Source: Pyrinomonadaceae bacterium (GTDB taxonomy: Bacteria; Acidobacteriota; Blastocatellia; Pyrinomonadales; Pyrinomonadaceae). From it: DNA of 33,135 nt. The notes beneath the pieces were generated by a model. The model saw only the letters and a list, made by a program, of their open reading frames with translations. It made no database searches and was not told the origin of the DNA. Below, in pieces: positions 16,079-25,521 of this stretch (its first letter is position 1; every line of letters begins with the position of its first letter). Where the stretch lies: the NCBI GenBank assembly GCA_014534425.1, contig JACVRN010000046.1, positions 1-33,135 on the forward strand. Direction: 5' to 3'. The position numbers and the translations under genes are program-made.

Positions 16079-17420
16079 AATTTTTACTGCTCTGAAGTCT
16101 TAAACGTTCTAGGGCGCGCTCAATCGCTCTGTCCTGTCCCGCGCGAATGTCTGAGAGGCTGAGCGTGATGATTTCATCGGGCGCGACTCCCACACCTTCC
16201 AGCCTGACGCCTGAGCTTGTGCGATAGTCCATCTCGCTGACATCCAGTTCGCCGCCGTCCGGCAACAGGTGGCGGCGTCGTATAGCCAGCACGCAGCCGC
16301 AGGTGCCTGTGCCTATCAAGAGCGCTCGCCGCGCTTCTTTGATAGAGGCCACGAAGATTTCCGCAGCGCTGGCCGTGCGCTCGCTCGCCAGGATAACGAG
16401 CGGGCCATCGAAGCGCACGATTGATTCTGCGGCCATGAGCATGGAGGTGCGCGTTTGCGGCTCCACACTTGTGCGTCCCGTGCGGTCTGTGAAGCGCCCT
16501 AAAGATGTTCTAGGCGAAAGAAAGGCGGAGGCCACGTCCGTCATGGCTTCCGAATCGCCGCCGCCGTTGTTGCGAAGGTCAATGACAATCCCGCGCGCCT
16601 TCCGCAAACTGCTCTTTAGAGCACGCATGAGATCCAGAGCGACCTTTTGTGTGAAGGCGTCGAAGCGGACTATGAAGAAGTCGCCGCGCTTTTCAAGGAC
16701 GAGCTTGGCTGTGCGGTCTCTCCACTCGCGGCGAAGCACGCCCGCGCGCTCTACTGCGTCGCTCGCGCGCCAGGTGACTTTCACAGTCGAAGCGGCATCG
16801 CCCGCCAGCAGCGTAGCCATCACACGCGCACGCGCAGATTGAACAGTCGATGCGCCCGTCACATTCTCAAGCCGCTTCATGAAGAGCGTGAGCGCGGGCT
16901 TGTCGTCAACGCTCGTGATGATGTCGCCTACTCGAAGTCCTGCGCGCTCCGCTTGAGAGCCGCGCTCAAGACTGACGACCACCGGCTGGCCCTCTACTTC
17001 GCGCACGGAGATGCCCGTGGTAATGACGCGCGGGTGTTGCCAGTCGAATTTTTCTTCGGGCGCATAGACGCGCGTGTGAGCGTCTCGCAGGGTTCCCACC
17101 ATGCGCCGCAGGACTGCATAAAACTCCGCGCCGTCTTTCGCTTCCGCAGCCTGCGGACGAAATCTTTCGCGCGCATCCTCCCAATCCAGGCCGTTGAAAG
17201 ACGCGTCGTAATAACGGTCACGAATCGTCTCCCACACATCATCAAAGACCGCCAGCCGCCCCTCTCGCGTCTCCGTAGAGACAAGAGCATCGCCGCGCGC
17301 CGCGACCGAGGAAGGCGAAAGGTAAAAGGCAGAAAGCAGAATGAAGAGCAGGCAGAAACAGGACAGTACCGCCTGCGGTAGCGGGCGGGTATCATGCTTA
17401 TTTCTTCTATGCTTTTCCAC
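16077..17420 (-). CDS. Exported S41-family (C-terminal processing type) peptidase with altered catalytic dyad
   Basis: A 447-residue protein with an N-terminal signal peptide or anchor (about 15-42). Domains in order: helical N-domain with MVGTLRDAHTRVYAP (about 105-121), PDZ (about 130-215, ERAGLRVGDIITSVDDKPAL) and the S41 core (about 245-430, VIDLRNNGGGDSEAM, then SERTASAAEIF). The nucleophile Ser351 is present. The position 25 residues later, normally the catalytic Lys of TFGKG, is Cys376 (TCGCV). A tricorn-type Ser/His mechanism using His114 is possible, or reduced activity. It begins 8 nt after the TonB_C gene and closes a four-gene operon. Its stop lies in an interspersed repeat. Confidence 0.92.
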   Translation of the reverse strand: MEKHRRNKHDTRPLPQAVLSCFCLLFILLSAFYLSPSSVAARGDALVSTETREGRLAVFDDVWETIRDRYYDASFNGLDWEDARERFRPQAAEAKDGAEFYAVLRRMVGTLRDAHTRVYAPEEKFDWQHPRVITTGISVREVEGQPVVVSLERGSQAERAGLRVGDIITSVDDKPALTLFMKRLENVTGASTVQSARARVMATLLAGDAASTVKVTWRASDAVERAGVLRREWRDRTAKLVLEKRGDFFIVRFDAFTQKVALDLMRALKSSLRKARGIVIDLRNNGGGDSEAMTDVASAFLSPRTSLGRFTDRTGRTSVEPQTRTSMLMAAESIVRFDGPLVILASERTASAAEIFVASIKEARRALLIGTGTCGCVLAIRRRHLLPDGGELDVSEMDYRTSSGVRLEGVGVAPDEIITLSLSDIRAGQDRAIERALERLRLQSSKN

Positions 17421-17428
17421 TTTGCCTT

Positions 17429-18385
17429 TTACTTGTTGCTCTCTACAGGCGGTTTGCGAAAGTTGTAGCGTAGGAGCACGCGCATGGGGATGGCTTCACC
17501 TTTTCGCATGGCGGGGCGAAAGTGCATTTGCCGCACAGTGTCTGCGGTCGCCTCGTCCAGACCGAAACCGGCCCAGCGCACGACTTCGACTCTTGAGACT
17601 TCGCCGTCCGCGCCTATGTCAGCTTCCACGTCAACGGTCGCCTGGGCTTCTGCCCGCCGAGCCGTTTCAGGATAAGGAGGTCGCAGTCTGCGATAGGGAA
17701 GCGGAAGACGCAAGCCTTCTGCGCTCGCAGCCTTTGCATCGTCCGGCGCTTCTTCTATCAAAGGAGCCGTGCGCCCGACAGCCAACGCCCGCATACGCAT
17801 CTCGTCTTCGAGCGCGCGAGCTATAGCGACCGAGTAACGCTGGCGAACATCCAGGCCCGCAAGTTCTTTCATTAGCCTTTCTGTCGCAGCCTCCGGCGTC
17901 GATGCCTGAAAGCTAGGGCGCTCCCACATGATTAGACGGCCCGTGCGAGAACTGACCAGAAAAATCGAAGCGTAGGCTTCGAAGTAGACATCGCCTTCGG
18001 AGGGCGAGCGGCGAAGAGTCTGCGCGTCGCCCGTGATGAAAAAATCCGCACCGATGGTAGCACCCAACTCTCGCGCTTCAGCCAGAGTCATGTTGAGCGA
18101 GCCTGCGTAGCCGCTCCCGCGCGCGGCTGCACGCGCCTCTTCGCGGTCGGAAAGCTCAAGCCCGTCGCTGCTCCTCAAAGTCTGCCACACTCTGTCTGCG
18201 GCACGCCTTCCCGTCTCCGTCTCACCGAAATCCAGAACGGCGACGGAAGTTTTCCGCACAGCCGTTCGCGCCGTAGAGAGCGTTGCCGACATGCATAGAA
18301 ACAGCAGAGCGAAGATAAAGCCAGCGCTCACTGCGTAGCGTGTCGCTGTCGATTGTGGGATGAGTGATGAGAGCGAGGCTTTCAT
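17429..18385 (-). CDS. CsgG-like N-domain plus TonB_C domain envelope protein
   Basis: A 318-residue protein. The start at 18385 (MKASLSSLIPQSTATRYAVS) overlaps the methyltransferase stop by ATGA and precedes a single hydrophobic segment (about 18-38). A longer frame to 18454 is just the overlap. Residues about 45-180 (SVAVLDFGETETGRRAADR, then IGADFFITGDAQTL) resemble the CsgG/GNA1162-type fold. Residues about 225-312 form a TonB C-terminal domain with PPYPETARRAEAQATVDVE and a final strand VLLRYNFRKP. It lacks a long Pro-rich spacer, so it is more likely an envelope-stress or transport adaptor than a classical TonB. Confidence 0.86.
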   Translation of the reverse strand: MKASLSSLIPQSTATRYAVSAGFIFALLFLCMSATLSTARTAVRKTSVAVLDFGETETGRRAADRVWQTLRSSDGLELSDREEARAAARGSGYAGSLNMTLAEARELGATIGADFFITGDAQTLRRSPSEGDVYFEAYASIFLVSSRTGRLIMWERPSFQASTPEAATERLMKELAGLDVRQRYSVAIARALEDEMRMRALAVGRTAPLIEEAPDDAKAASAEGLRLPLPYRRLRPPYPETARRAEAQATVDVEADIGADGEVSRVEVVRWAGFGLDEATADTVRQMHFRPAMRKGEAIPMRVLLRYNFRKPPVESNK

Positions 18386-19230
18386 GCAGCGTGCGCTCTG
18401 TCGCCTGTCGCTGAAGCTTCCTGCTCCGGCTTGCGATAGACGACGTAACACCATGTAGCCATGTTCATGCGCGCCAGCAGACGGTTGAAGGGGTCTTGCT
18501 TCCAGCTTGCCCCGCCCGTTCCCTTGTAAACCGTTTCCAGCCCCGAAAGCCGTCCCAGCAGTTCCAGATTCTCAAGCGAGAAGACGTAGTTGTGATGGCC
18601 CAACGCGAGGTGCTTGAAAGGGCGGCTCTTCAGATTTCTCTTCGAGAGAAAATCCTTGATGCGCGTGTCCAGGCTTCTGTAGTTCGGCACCACTACGACT
18701 ATGAAACCTCCGTCGTTGAGAAGCTCTTTGCAGCGTTTGATGGTGGAGACGGGCGACTCCGTGTGCTCTAGTACGTGAATCAGCGTGATGATGTCGTAGG
18801 ACTTGTCAAAACGAATCTCTTCAATCGAGCCGTGATGAACGGGGACGCCGATTTTCGCCGGAAGATTTTCGCAGACGTGGCGAGAAACGTCCGTCCCTTC
18901 CGCTCTGTAGCCGCGCTTCGTGGCAAGAAGCGGGAGCAGTCCGTGACCCGTGCCCACATCCAAAAGGGTTTGCCCTTCAGTGTGCGCGCCTATGAAGTCC
19001 AGGTATTGATTCGTCAGTTGATGAAGATTCTCGTCATGGCTCCCGGCGTCGAAATCCTTGTCGCTTCCCCAACCGCTAAAATATTCCGGGTCGTCGTACA
19101 TCTCTGCGGACGCGCCCGATTGCACAGGCTCCGCTTTGACCAGCATGCATTCGGGGCAGCGATAAATCTGCACGCCGTTAAAGTCGCGCCCGAAATCTTC
19201 CATCAACACGTTACAGAGAATGCAATGCAT
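18382..19230 (-). CDS. Class I SAM-dependent methyltransferase with N-terminal zinc ribbon
   Basis: A 282-residue cytoplasmic enzyme. It opens with a zinc-ribbon (CILC at 3-6, CPEC at 25-28), followed by a Methyltransf_23/11-type domain. Motif I is LLDVGTGHGLLPLLA and the acidic post-I loop is EGTDVSRH. Further on are IITLIHVLEHTESPVSTIKR and GGFIVVVVPNYRSLD. This architecture is common for sugar or lipid methyltransferases in envelope gene clusters; the acceptor is unknown. GAGGTGG eight bases upstream of the ATG supports the start. It follows the HD phosphohydrolase by 24 nt and overlaps the next gene by ATGA. Confidence 0.93.
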   Translation of the reverse strand: MHCILCNVLMEDFGRDFNGVQIYRCPECMLVKAEPVQSGASAEMYDDPEYFSGWGSDKDFDAGSHDENLHQLTNQYLDFIGAHTEGQTLLDVGTGHGLLPLLATKRGYRAEGTDVSRHVCENLPAKIGVPVHHGSIEEIRFDKSYDIITLIHVLEHTESPVSTIKRCKELLNDGGFIVVVVPNYRSLDTRIKDFLSKRNLKSRPFKHLALGHHNYVFSLENLELLGRLSGLETVYKGTGGASWKQDPFNRLLARMNMATWCYVVYRKPEQEASATGDRAHAA

Positions 19231-19254
19231 CTAAAACGCCACCTCATCATCTCT

Positions 19255-20574
19255 TTAGTCTCCGGCTCCGACTGCGGATTGCGGCGAAGCGTTGCTGTGA
19301 TAGAGAGCGTAGACCTCTTCCTTGACTTCGGGCGGGAAGCAGACGCGGTGCAGTTGATAACCGCGCGCCAATCCTCTGACGGCATCGCTGACTTCGCTTA
19401 TCTCTCTGATGCGCGGACGGGCATAGCCGTCCTCAACGTAGATGCGCGCCTTAGGCTCCGCTCCTTCGGCAGTGTAGTAAGCGTAATAAGGAACGTCGCC
19501 CGCTTCATCTTCTATGAAGTAGTATTCAGGGTCAAAGCCGCGCCGCATAGTCACCTCGCGCGCAGCCGCAAGGAAGCCTGCGTGCTCTTCATCCGGCATA
19601 TCAACGTCTATGGCCTTGAAGAGACGACGCTGCACGAACCTACGGCTCAGGTCGCTCAAGATAGAATCTGAGCTTGCCTGCCACTGCTTGACGTGAAAGA
19701 TAACGTCGGAGTCATCCATAGCCAGATGCTCCGAAAGCGTCAGAGGCTCGCGCCTGAGCATCTTTTCGAAGGCTGTGCCGGGCGCGCACCAGACCTCTTC
19801 ATGAGCTTCCAGTAGCTTGAGCGCGCGTCGCAGAACCGAGCGCAGCACCGCCTCGGCAGAGCGCAGCGTGCGATGAAAGTAGACCTGTCGGAACATGTAG
19901 TAACGCGCCTGCAAATATTCTTCTACGGCGTAGAGGCCGCGCGCTTCTACGTAAATGCGGTCGCCCTCGCTGTCAATCGCCAGCGCGTTGATTATCCATT
20001 CCAGGTCATAGATGCCGTACTTCGCGCCCGTCATCAAAGAATCGCGCAGGAGATAGTCCATGCGGTCAACATCAAGCTGAGACGAGACGAGTTGAGCCAG
20101 AGCAGCAGGCTGAAACTTACCCTCTATGATGTGCGCTATGCTCTGCGGCAACTCTTCCGAGTAAGCGCGTAGCTCCTGTCCGACTTCCGTCTCTTCGCTC
20201 AGGACTGCGCGCACAGTCCAAGCCTCGTGATGAAACCCCAGCACCTTCTCCATGACATGAGAGAAAGGCCCGTGGCCTATGTCATGCAGGAGCGCAGCCG
20301 CGCGAGCCGCAGCCCTGTCCGCCAGGCTTATCTGGTACTTTTCACCCAGACGATCCAGCACGCGCGTCATCAGGTGAAGCACGCCTAAAGAGTGCGTGAA
20401 GCGAGAGTGCTCCGCGCCTTGATAAGTGTAGAGCGCAAGGCCCAACTGCTTTATGCGGCGCAGGCGCTGGAACTCTCTGGAATCAATCAGGCTCACCATC
20501 AAACGCCCCTCCGCCGTGCCTGTGCCGAGACGTATGATGTTGTGAACTGGGTCTCTATAAATACGGTCAGCCAC
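19255..20574 (-). CDS. HD-domain phosphohydrolase, SAMHD1/YwfO-like
   Basis: A 439-residue cytoplasmic metal-dependent phosphohydrolase. It starts at a GTG (20574); the N-terminal [13 protein letters not shown] is a conserved family opening, so no later start is likely. Metal ligands are seen as [10 protein letters not shown] (His), [12 protein letters not shown] (HD) and [14 protein letters not shown] (Asp). The closest functional relatives hydrolyse dNTPs or (p)ppGpp-like nucleotides; the substrate here is not defined. The C-terminal 200 residues are a family-typical helical region followed by a domain with [18 protein letters not shown]. It is the first gene of a four-gene minus-strand unit with methyltransferase, CsgG/TonB_C and S41 genes. 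Confidence 0.93.
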   Translation of the reverse strand: MADRIYRDPVHNIIRLGTGTAEGRLMVSLIDSREFQRLRRIKQLGLALYTYQGAEHSRFTHSLGVLHLMTRVLDRLGEKYQISLADRAAARAAALLHDIGHGPFSHVMEKVLGFHHEAWTVRAVLSEETEVGQELRAYSEELPQSIAHIIEGKFQPAALAQLVSSQLDVDRMDYLLRDSLMTGAKYGIYDLEWIINALAIDSEGDRIYVEARGLYAVEEYLQARYYMFRQVYFHRTLRSAEAVLRSVLRRALKLLEAHEEVWCAPGTAFEKMLRREPLTLSEHLAMDDSDVIFHVKQWQASSDSILSDLSRRFVQRRLFKAIDVDMPDEEHAGFLAAAREVTMRRGFDPEYYFIEDEAGDVPYYAYYTAEGAEPKARIYVEDGYARPRIREISEVSDAVRGLARGYQLHRVCFPPEVKEEVYALYHSNASPQSAVGAGD

Positions 20575-21044
20575 TTGTAAGGTTTACACTCCCCTCTCCC
20601 TGCGAGCCTTCTGGAAAACTTTCGTCGCACGCATTCTACCACTGCTTTGCAGCGCACCTGCTAGCCGTAAAAGCCTGACATAAAATAGCGCCTAACATGA
20701 AACTCCCGCCTTAGGGCCAATGTTACGACAATTCGCTGATACTTCTGGATTCTGGATACTCACCAATTTTTTGGATTTAATATACATTCTTATACCATTC
20801 TCACCAGGGGCTAAATCTAACGAGAGAAGGGCCTTGTGGGTTTTCATGGGACTGGGCATACGAGTTGCAATTATTCCGCAGCGATGAGTTTGCTCAACAT
20901 CCCAATAAGGATTTTTCGCAGACGCTGCCATATCAGCAGCAAGACCAGCTAAAGCCCGCACTTTGTTGGCCGGAGTTACTAGGAGACTCCGGGGCGGCGT
21001 AAATGAGCATACAGGAATCGTTAATTCAGAAAGGAATAGCCAGC
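20575..21044. other. Intergenic region upstream of the TonB-dependent receptor
   Basis: About 470 bp between divergent genes. The first 120 bp must hold the promoter of the HD operon, but I cannot place hexamers. 20740-20830 is clearly AT-richer than its surroundings. An 89-codon minus frame (20692-20961) has no ribosome site and no recognisable motif. A hairpin at 20970-20992 precedes the receptor. No other element is seen. Confidence 0.4.
20970..20992 (+). promoter_or_regulatory. Leader hairpin upstream of the TonB-dependent receptor
   Basis: CCGGAGT (20970-20976) pairs with ACTCCGG (20986-20992) around a nine-base loop that contains AGGAG. It lies about 52 bases ahead of the preferred receptor start. 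It may be a 5'-end stabiliser or part of a leader control element; there is no U-run for termination. Confidence 0.45.
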
Positions 21045-24000
21045 ATGAAAATCTCCATGCGAATTGTTACCCTGGCGTTGCTCGCCTTGTGCATGGCGCT
21101 CTTTACAACGGGAGCGTTTGCACAAACGTCAACGACGGGTACGATTGAAGGTACAGTCGTTGACACAAACGGCAACGCTGTGCCGGGCGTGACCGTGACT
21201 GTGACAAGTCCTAACTTGATCAGTCCGCAGTCTGCCACGACGAACGATGAAGGACGCTATCGCATCCTGAATCTTCCTCCGGGCAGGTACACTGTGGCGG
21301 TCGCTGCCTCGCAAGGCTTCGCCGAATTCAAACAAGAAAATGTCGAAGTCAATCTCAGCAGGTCATCGAGCGTAGCGGTTACGCTTCAGCCTGCGGGAAC
21401 GACGGCGGTTGTCAACGTGACCGATACCTCGGGCGCTAACGTTGACGTTACTACCAACACTACGGGAACCAACGTTTCCACAGAGCAGTTCTCGAACTTC
21501 CCAACACAGCGCACTGTGCAGTCGCTTTATTCGATTGCTCCGACGGCTACGCAGTCGGGATTGCGCGATGCGGCAGGAAGACCCCGCGATCCTTCGGTCG
21601 CAGGCGCATCCGGCCCTGAGAACAATTACATCCTCGACGGTGTAACCACCTCAGACCCCGCTTACGGCGGCGGCGGCGCTAACCTTCCGTTCGAGTTCGT
21701 GCAGGAAATCGAAATCAAGACCGGCGCTTTCGGAGCCGAGTACGGAAAAGCGACGGGCGGTATTTTCAACGTCATCACCAAGTCGGGCGGCAACGAGTTT
21801 ACCGGAGACATCTTCGGCTACGTCACCACCAAAGGAATGGTGCGCGAGACGAAGAACTTCTCCTTCTCCACCGCTTCGAATAACGGCTTCTCTGAAATCG
21901 ACGCCGGATTCGATATCGGCGGCCCGATTGTCAAGAACAAACTCTGGTTCTTCGGTGCGTTCAATCCGCAGCGCCGCAAGAACTTCTACCTCGGTCAGTC
22001 GACGCGCGCTCCCTTTGACAACAAAGTGACGACGCCGTTCTACGCTGGCAAGCTCACCTGGGCTGTCAACACGAACAACACGCTGACCCTCTCCACCTTC
22101 GGCGACTTTACGACCATCGAAGGCTTCCAGATTAACCAGACCGGTTCGACCGGCGGTTCTTCTAACGGTTTCGGCGTTGACCCGAGAAGCTTCCTCGGAA
22201 CGACCAAATCCGGCGGCCACAACTACACGGCTCGTCTGAACTCGGTCATCAACCCGAACTGGATCGGAGAGTTCTCCTTCGGTCTGCACTTCCAGCGCTA
22301 CAACAGAACTCCGACCGAAGGCTTTGAAGTTCAGCCTGCAACCTTCGATAACTTCTCGATTCTGACGACGGGCAACGCGGTTGCTCCGATTGTTCAGACC
22401 GGGTTGTTCTTCGGCGGCGGCACTGGCTTCATTGATTATTCGTACTCACCGGGTGGACGCCTGCAGCGCACGGTCTTCCGTAACGGCTATGCCCCGATTT
22501 TCCAGGGCAAAGAAGATCGTAACCGTTGGGAGTTTGCCGGCAGATTGCAGAACATCTGGGGCAAGCACACCTTCAAGTACGGCTTCGAGTACACGCGTAA
22601 CATTTACGACATCAACAACACCTCGACCGGCCCGACCATCACGTTCAACAACACGCTGAACAATCTTCCGGTCGGAAGCGGCGCGAGCACGACCGTGAGC
22701 GGTTTCCGCGTTGACCATCGCTTCCTGCTCTGCACCGTCAGAGGCACCACGCTCGTTTGCCCGAGCCAGGCTGCGGCGGATCGCGCCGCGCTGCTCATTG
22801 GCTCGACCATTCCGGGTGGAACGACCATCACGGCTGCGACCGTCGGCGCGCTGACGCTTGCAGAAGTCACGGGCAACCCGTTCCTTATCCGCAACCAGAC
22901 GCGTATTCGTGACTTCAGAATCATTGCCAACACGAAGACCAGCGTCGAGAGCTTCTACTTCCAGGACGACTACAAGATTTCCAAGGACGTTCAGGTCAAC
23001 GCAGGCATTCGCTGGGACTACCAGCAAGCCTACGGTAAGCCTGGTGAAGGCGTGCCTTTGAAGTTCAACGACTGGATGGACAACCTCCAGCCGCGCCTGG
23101 GCCTGATCTGGGATTTCACCGGCAAGGGCAAAGGTAAGCTCTTCATCAACTACGCGCGTTTCGTCGAGACTCCGATTCCGCTCGACATCAACGTTCGCGC
23201 TCTGTCCGACACGGCTCAGACGGATAACAACATCCGCCTCGACCGCTACGGATTCCCCGCGAACCTGGCTGCTGCCCGTATCGTGACCGGTCTTGTCGGC
23301 GCGACCACTCCGGGCGGCCCTGCGGTGAGCATCGCGGCTCAGAACCTGGGCCACGACCACACACCGCCCGATCCAGACCTGAAGCCGCAGACGGTCAACG
23401 AAGCGACCGCAGGTTTCGAGTACGAGATCGTTAAGGACTTGGCGATTGGCGCTCGCGGCGTTTACCGCGCGCAAGGCTCCGTTATCGAGGACGGCTCGTT
23501 CGACGATGGCGACAGCTACTTCCTGTTCAACCCTGGCGAGAGTCAGACTGAGCAGCTTGCCAAGACCCTGTTCGGCGCAGGCTTCGGTCGCGCGCGTCGT
23601 TACTACCGCGCAATCGAGTTGACGGCCACGAAGCGATTCTCGAACAACTATCAGTTCATCGCTTCCTACGTCTTCTCCAGCCTGACCGGCAACTACGAAG
23701 GCTTGTTCCGTAACGACAACGGCCAGGCTGACCCGAACATCACCAGTTTGTTCGACCTCGTCAGCTTGCTCGACAACACTTACGGACGCTTGCCGAATGA
23801 CCGTCCGCACCAGTTCAAGTTTGACGGCTCTTACCAGACGCCGTTCAAGTTCTTGATTTCCGGTTCGTTCCGTGCCCAGTCGGGTACTCCGTTCAACGGG
23901 TTGGTGCCGCACCCTGTGTATGGCAACAACGAAGGGTTCGGCTTCCCGCGCGGTACGGCAATCATTCCGGCGGACGCTCCGGGCGGAATCAGAGGGGGTG

Positions 24001-24257
24001 AGATTCGCTCGCCTTTCACCTGGCAGTTGGATTTAGGCGGTTACTATCCGATTAACCTCGGAGAGAACAAGCAGCTCCGCTTCACTGTGGACTGGTTCAA
24101 CGTCTTCAATAACCAGCGCGCTCTGGTGCAGGATCAGACCTTCTCGCTCGGCACCGGCCTGGCGGGCGTGCCTGATGTTCCGAATCCGTTCTGGGGAACG
24201 GGCACTGTCTTCCAGTTCCCGTCCACTCTTAGATTGGGTGCTAAATTCAGCTTCTAA
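21045..24257 (+). CDS. TonB-dependent outer-membrane receptor with N-terminal carboxypeptidase-regulatory domain (Oar-like)
   Basis: A 1070-residue outer-membrane protein. Signal peptide MKISMRIVTLALLALCMALF with cleavage after AFAQ. A CarboxypepD_reg/CnaB-like domain follows at about 30-110 (GTIEGTVVDTNGNAVPGVTV), then the plug (about 115-240, NYILDGVTTSDPAYG; EYGKATGGIFNVITKSGG) and a large beta-barrel ending in LRLGAKFSF with the terminal Phe. I place the start at 21045: AAAGGAAT lies upstream, and the 14-residue extension from 21003 contains two ATA codons, which the rest of the gene avoids. Such receptors import large substrates or act in secretion; no ligand can be named. A strong terminator follows. 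Confidence 0.95.
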   Translation: MKISMRIVTLALLALCMALFTTGAFAQTSTTGTIEGTVVDTNGNAVPGVTVTVTSPNLISPQSATTNDEGRYRILNLPPGRYTVAVAASQGFAEFKQENVEVNLSRSSSVAVTLQPAGTTAVVNVTDTSGANVDVTTNTTGTNVSTEQFSNFPTQRTVQSLYSIAPTATQSGLRDAAGRPRDPSVAGASGPENNYILDGVTTSDPAYGGGGANLPFEFVQEIEIKTGAFGAEYGKATGGIFNVITKSGGNEFTGDIFGYVTTKGMVRETKNFSFSTASNNGFSEIDAGFDIGGPIVKNKLWFFGAFNPQRRKNFYLGQSTRAPFDNKVTTPFYAGKLTWAVNTNNTLTLSTFGDFTTIEGFQINQTGSTGGSSNGFGVDPRSFLGTTKSGGHNYTARLNSVINPNWIGEFSFGLHFQRYNRTPTEGFEVQPATFDNFSILTTGNAVAPIVQTGLFFGGGTGFIDYSYSPGGRLQRTVFRNGYAPIFQGKEDRNRWEFAGRLQNIWGKHTFKYGFEYTRNIYDINNTSTGPTITFNNTLNNLPVGSGASTTVSGFRVDHRFLLCTVRGTTLVCPSQAAADRAALLIGSTIPGGTTITAATVGALTLAEVTGNPFLIRNQTRIRDFRIIANTKTSVESFYFQDDYKISKDVQVNAGIRWDYQQAYGKPGEGVPLKFNDWMDNLQPRLGLIWDFTGKGKGKLFINYARFVETPIPLDINVRALSDTAQTDNNIRLDRYGFPANLAAARIVTGLVGATTPGGPAVSIAAQNLGHDHTPPDPDLKPQTVNEATAGFEYEIVKDLAIGARGVYRAQGSVIEDGSFDDGDSYFLFNPGESQTEQLAKTLFGAGFGRARRYYRAIELTATKRFSNNYQFIASYVFSSLTGNYEGLFRNDNGQADPNITSLFDLVSLLDNTYGRLPNDRPHQFKFDGSYQTPFKFLISGSFRAQSGTPFNGLVPHPVYGNNEGFGFPRGTAIIPADAPGGIRGGEIRSPFTWQLDLGGYYPINLGENKQLRFTVDWFNVFNNQRALVQDQTFSLGTGLAGVPDVPNPFWGTGTVFQFPSTLRLGAKFSF

Positions 24258-24316
24258 GCTGATTACTTCCTGGGCGCGCTTGGGGGCTGACTTCGAGCGC
24301 GCCTGAAGGAACTTCG

Positions 24317-24346
24317 GGGAGAAGCGTTAAGATTGACGCTTCTCCC
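24317..24346 (+). terminator. Intrinsic terminator of the TonB-dependent receptor
   Basis: An 11-bp perfect stem (24317-24327 with 24336-24346, GGGAGAAGCGT) and an eight-base loop, followed by TTTTCTTATTT. It lies about 60 bases after the receptor stop. Confidence 0.92.
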
Positions 24347-24436
24347 TTTTCTTATTTGTGGTATCATCCCGCAATCAAAACCACAGTCCGTGGAATCTCG
24401 ACCTACATGGCCGTATGAGAAAGGAGTAGTCCAGTA

Positions 24437-25516
24437 ATGTTTATCCTTTCAGGTCGGACAGCCGTTCATAATTTTATCCACAGTTCCGTATACACAGCCT
24501 TTATTCTCTTACTGCTCCTGGTCGCTTGCGCGCCCGTCCGCGCCCAGGGCGGCACCGACAGCACTGGCACGGGCGGGCTGAACACGATTGCGGGTCGCAT
24601 CTATTTTCCTTCTGGCCGCGCCGCAGACATGCGCGCCAAAGTACTGCTTGAGACTATGACCTCAAGCCGCCTTTCTGTCATAGCCGACAGCGACGGCGCG
24701 TTTCGCTTCAAGAATCTAGCGCCCGGCTCCTACACCGTCATCATAGAAGCCGGAGAGGATTACGAGCCTGTCCGAGAGCCTGTCTTCATAGAAGGGAACA
24801 GCAACCTCGGCAGAGGCACGCGAATCCCCATGATGCCAAGCACCGTCATGGTTCCCATCTATCTGAGACCGAAGATGACGGGCAGGAAAGAGGCCAAGCC
24901 GGGCGTGCTGAACGCTGCGCTCGCCAGTGTGCCCAAGCCCGCGCAGGAGCTTTACGAGAAGGCGCAGGCTGCCATTCAGGCAAACGATAGCAAGCGCGCT
25001 ATAGAGCATCTTCGAGCGGCCATCTCCATCTATCCTGACTTCGCGCTGGCGCTTAACAGTCTGGGTGTCGAATACCTGAAGCTTGGTGATGCGAATAAAG
25101 CGCTGGAAGCGCTCGGCGCGGCAGTCAGGCTCAGCCCGGACGCCTTCGTCCCGCGCCTCAATTACGGAATAGCATATTTAGAGAAGAAACAGTTCGCGGA
25201 GGCCGAGGCAAATCTGCGCCAGGCGCTACAGAAAAATGACGGCTCGCCTTCGGCGCACATGTATCTGGGCATCACGCTCATCAGCCTGCGCCGCTACGAC
25301 GAGGCGGAAAAAGAGTTGCAGCGCGCCGTCAGCCTGAAGGGCGGCGACAACATGGCGCAGGCCCACAAAATGCTCGGCGGCCTGTACTGGAAGAAGGGGC
25401 AGTTCAAAGAGGCCGCAGACCAACTGGATGTTTATTTAAAGCTCATGCCGAAAGCGCCCGACGCCGAAAGGATACGCGCCACCGTCAAAGAGCTACGCAG
25501 CAAAAGCCAAACCTAG
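24437..25516 (+). CDS. Exported carboxypeptidase-regulatory + TPR protein, copy 1
   Basis: A 359-residue envelope protein. The hydrophobic N-terminus (about 17-31) ends in LVAC, a plausible lipobox with Cys31; alternatively signal peptidase I cuts after VRAQ. A carboxypeptidase-regulatory beta-sandwich follows at about 55-125 (AGRIYFPSGRAADMRAKVLL, DGAFRFKNLAPGSYTVII), then four to five TPRs (about 165-350), e.g. ALALNSLGVEYLKLGDANKA and SAHMYLGITLISLRRYDEAE. Start behind GAAAGGAG. It lies 180 bp past the TonB-dependent receptor, whose N-terminal domain is of the same regulatory type, and is followed by a paralogue with the same layout. The two may be periplasmic partners of the receptor; this is inference. 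Confidence 0.92.
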   Translation: MFILSGRTAVHNFIHSSVYTAFILLLLLVACAPVRAQGGTDSTGTGGLNTIAGRIYFPSGRAADMRAKVLLETMTSSRLSVIADSDGAFRFKNLAPGSYTVIIEAGEDYEPVREPVFIEGNSNLGRGTRIPMMPSTVMVPIYLRPKMTGRKEAKPGVLNAALASVPKPAQELYEKAQAAIQANDSKRAIEHLRAAISIYPDFALALNSLGVEYLKLGDANKALEALGAAVRLSPDAFVPRLNYGIAYLEKKQFAEAEANLRQALQKNDGSPSAHMYLGITLISLRRYDEAEKELQRAVSLKGGDNMAQAHKMLGGLYWKKGQFKEAADQLDVYLKLMPKAPDAERIRATVKELRSKSQT

Positions 25517-25521
25517 CGAAG

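Noticed and set aside
20692-20961. An 89-codon minus-strand frame upstream of the receptor
   Set aside because: No ribosome site, no recognisable motif and a mixed composition; I cannot exclude a gene remnant.
21003-21044. Receptor start at 21003
   Set aside because: The extra 14 residues precede the signal peptide, contain ATA codons not used in the rest of the gene, and the better ribosome site precedes 21045.
22446-23912. A 488-codon open frame antisense to the TonB-dependent receptor
   Set aside because: It has no known domain and mirrors the receptor codon by codon; strong codon bias in the receptor keeps the opposite strand free of stops.
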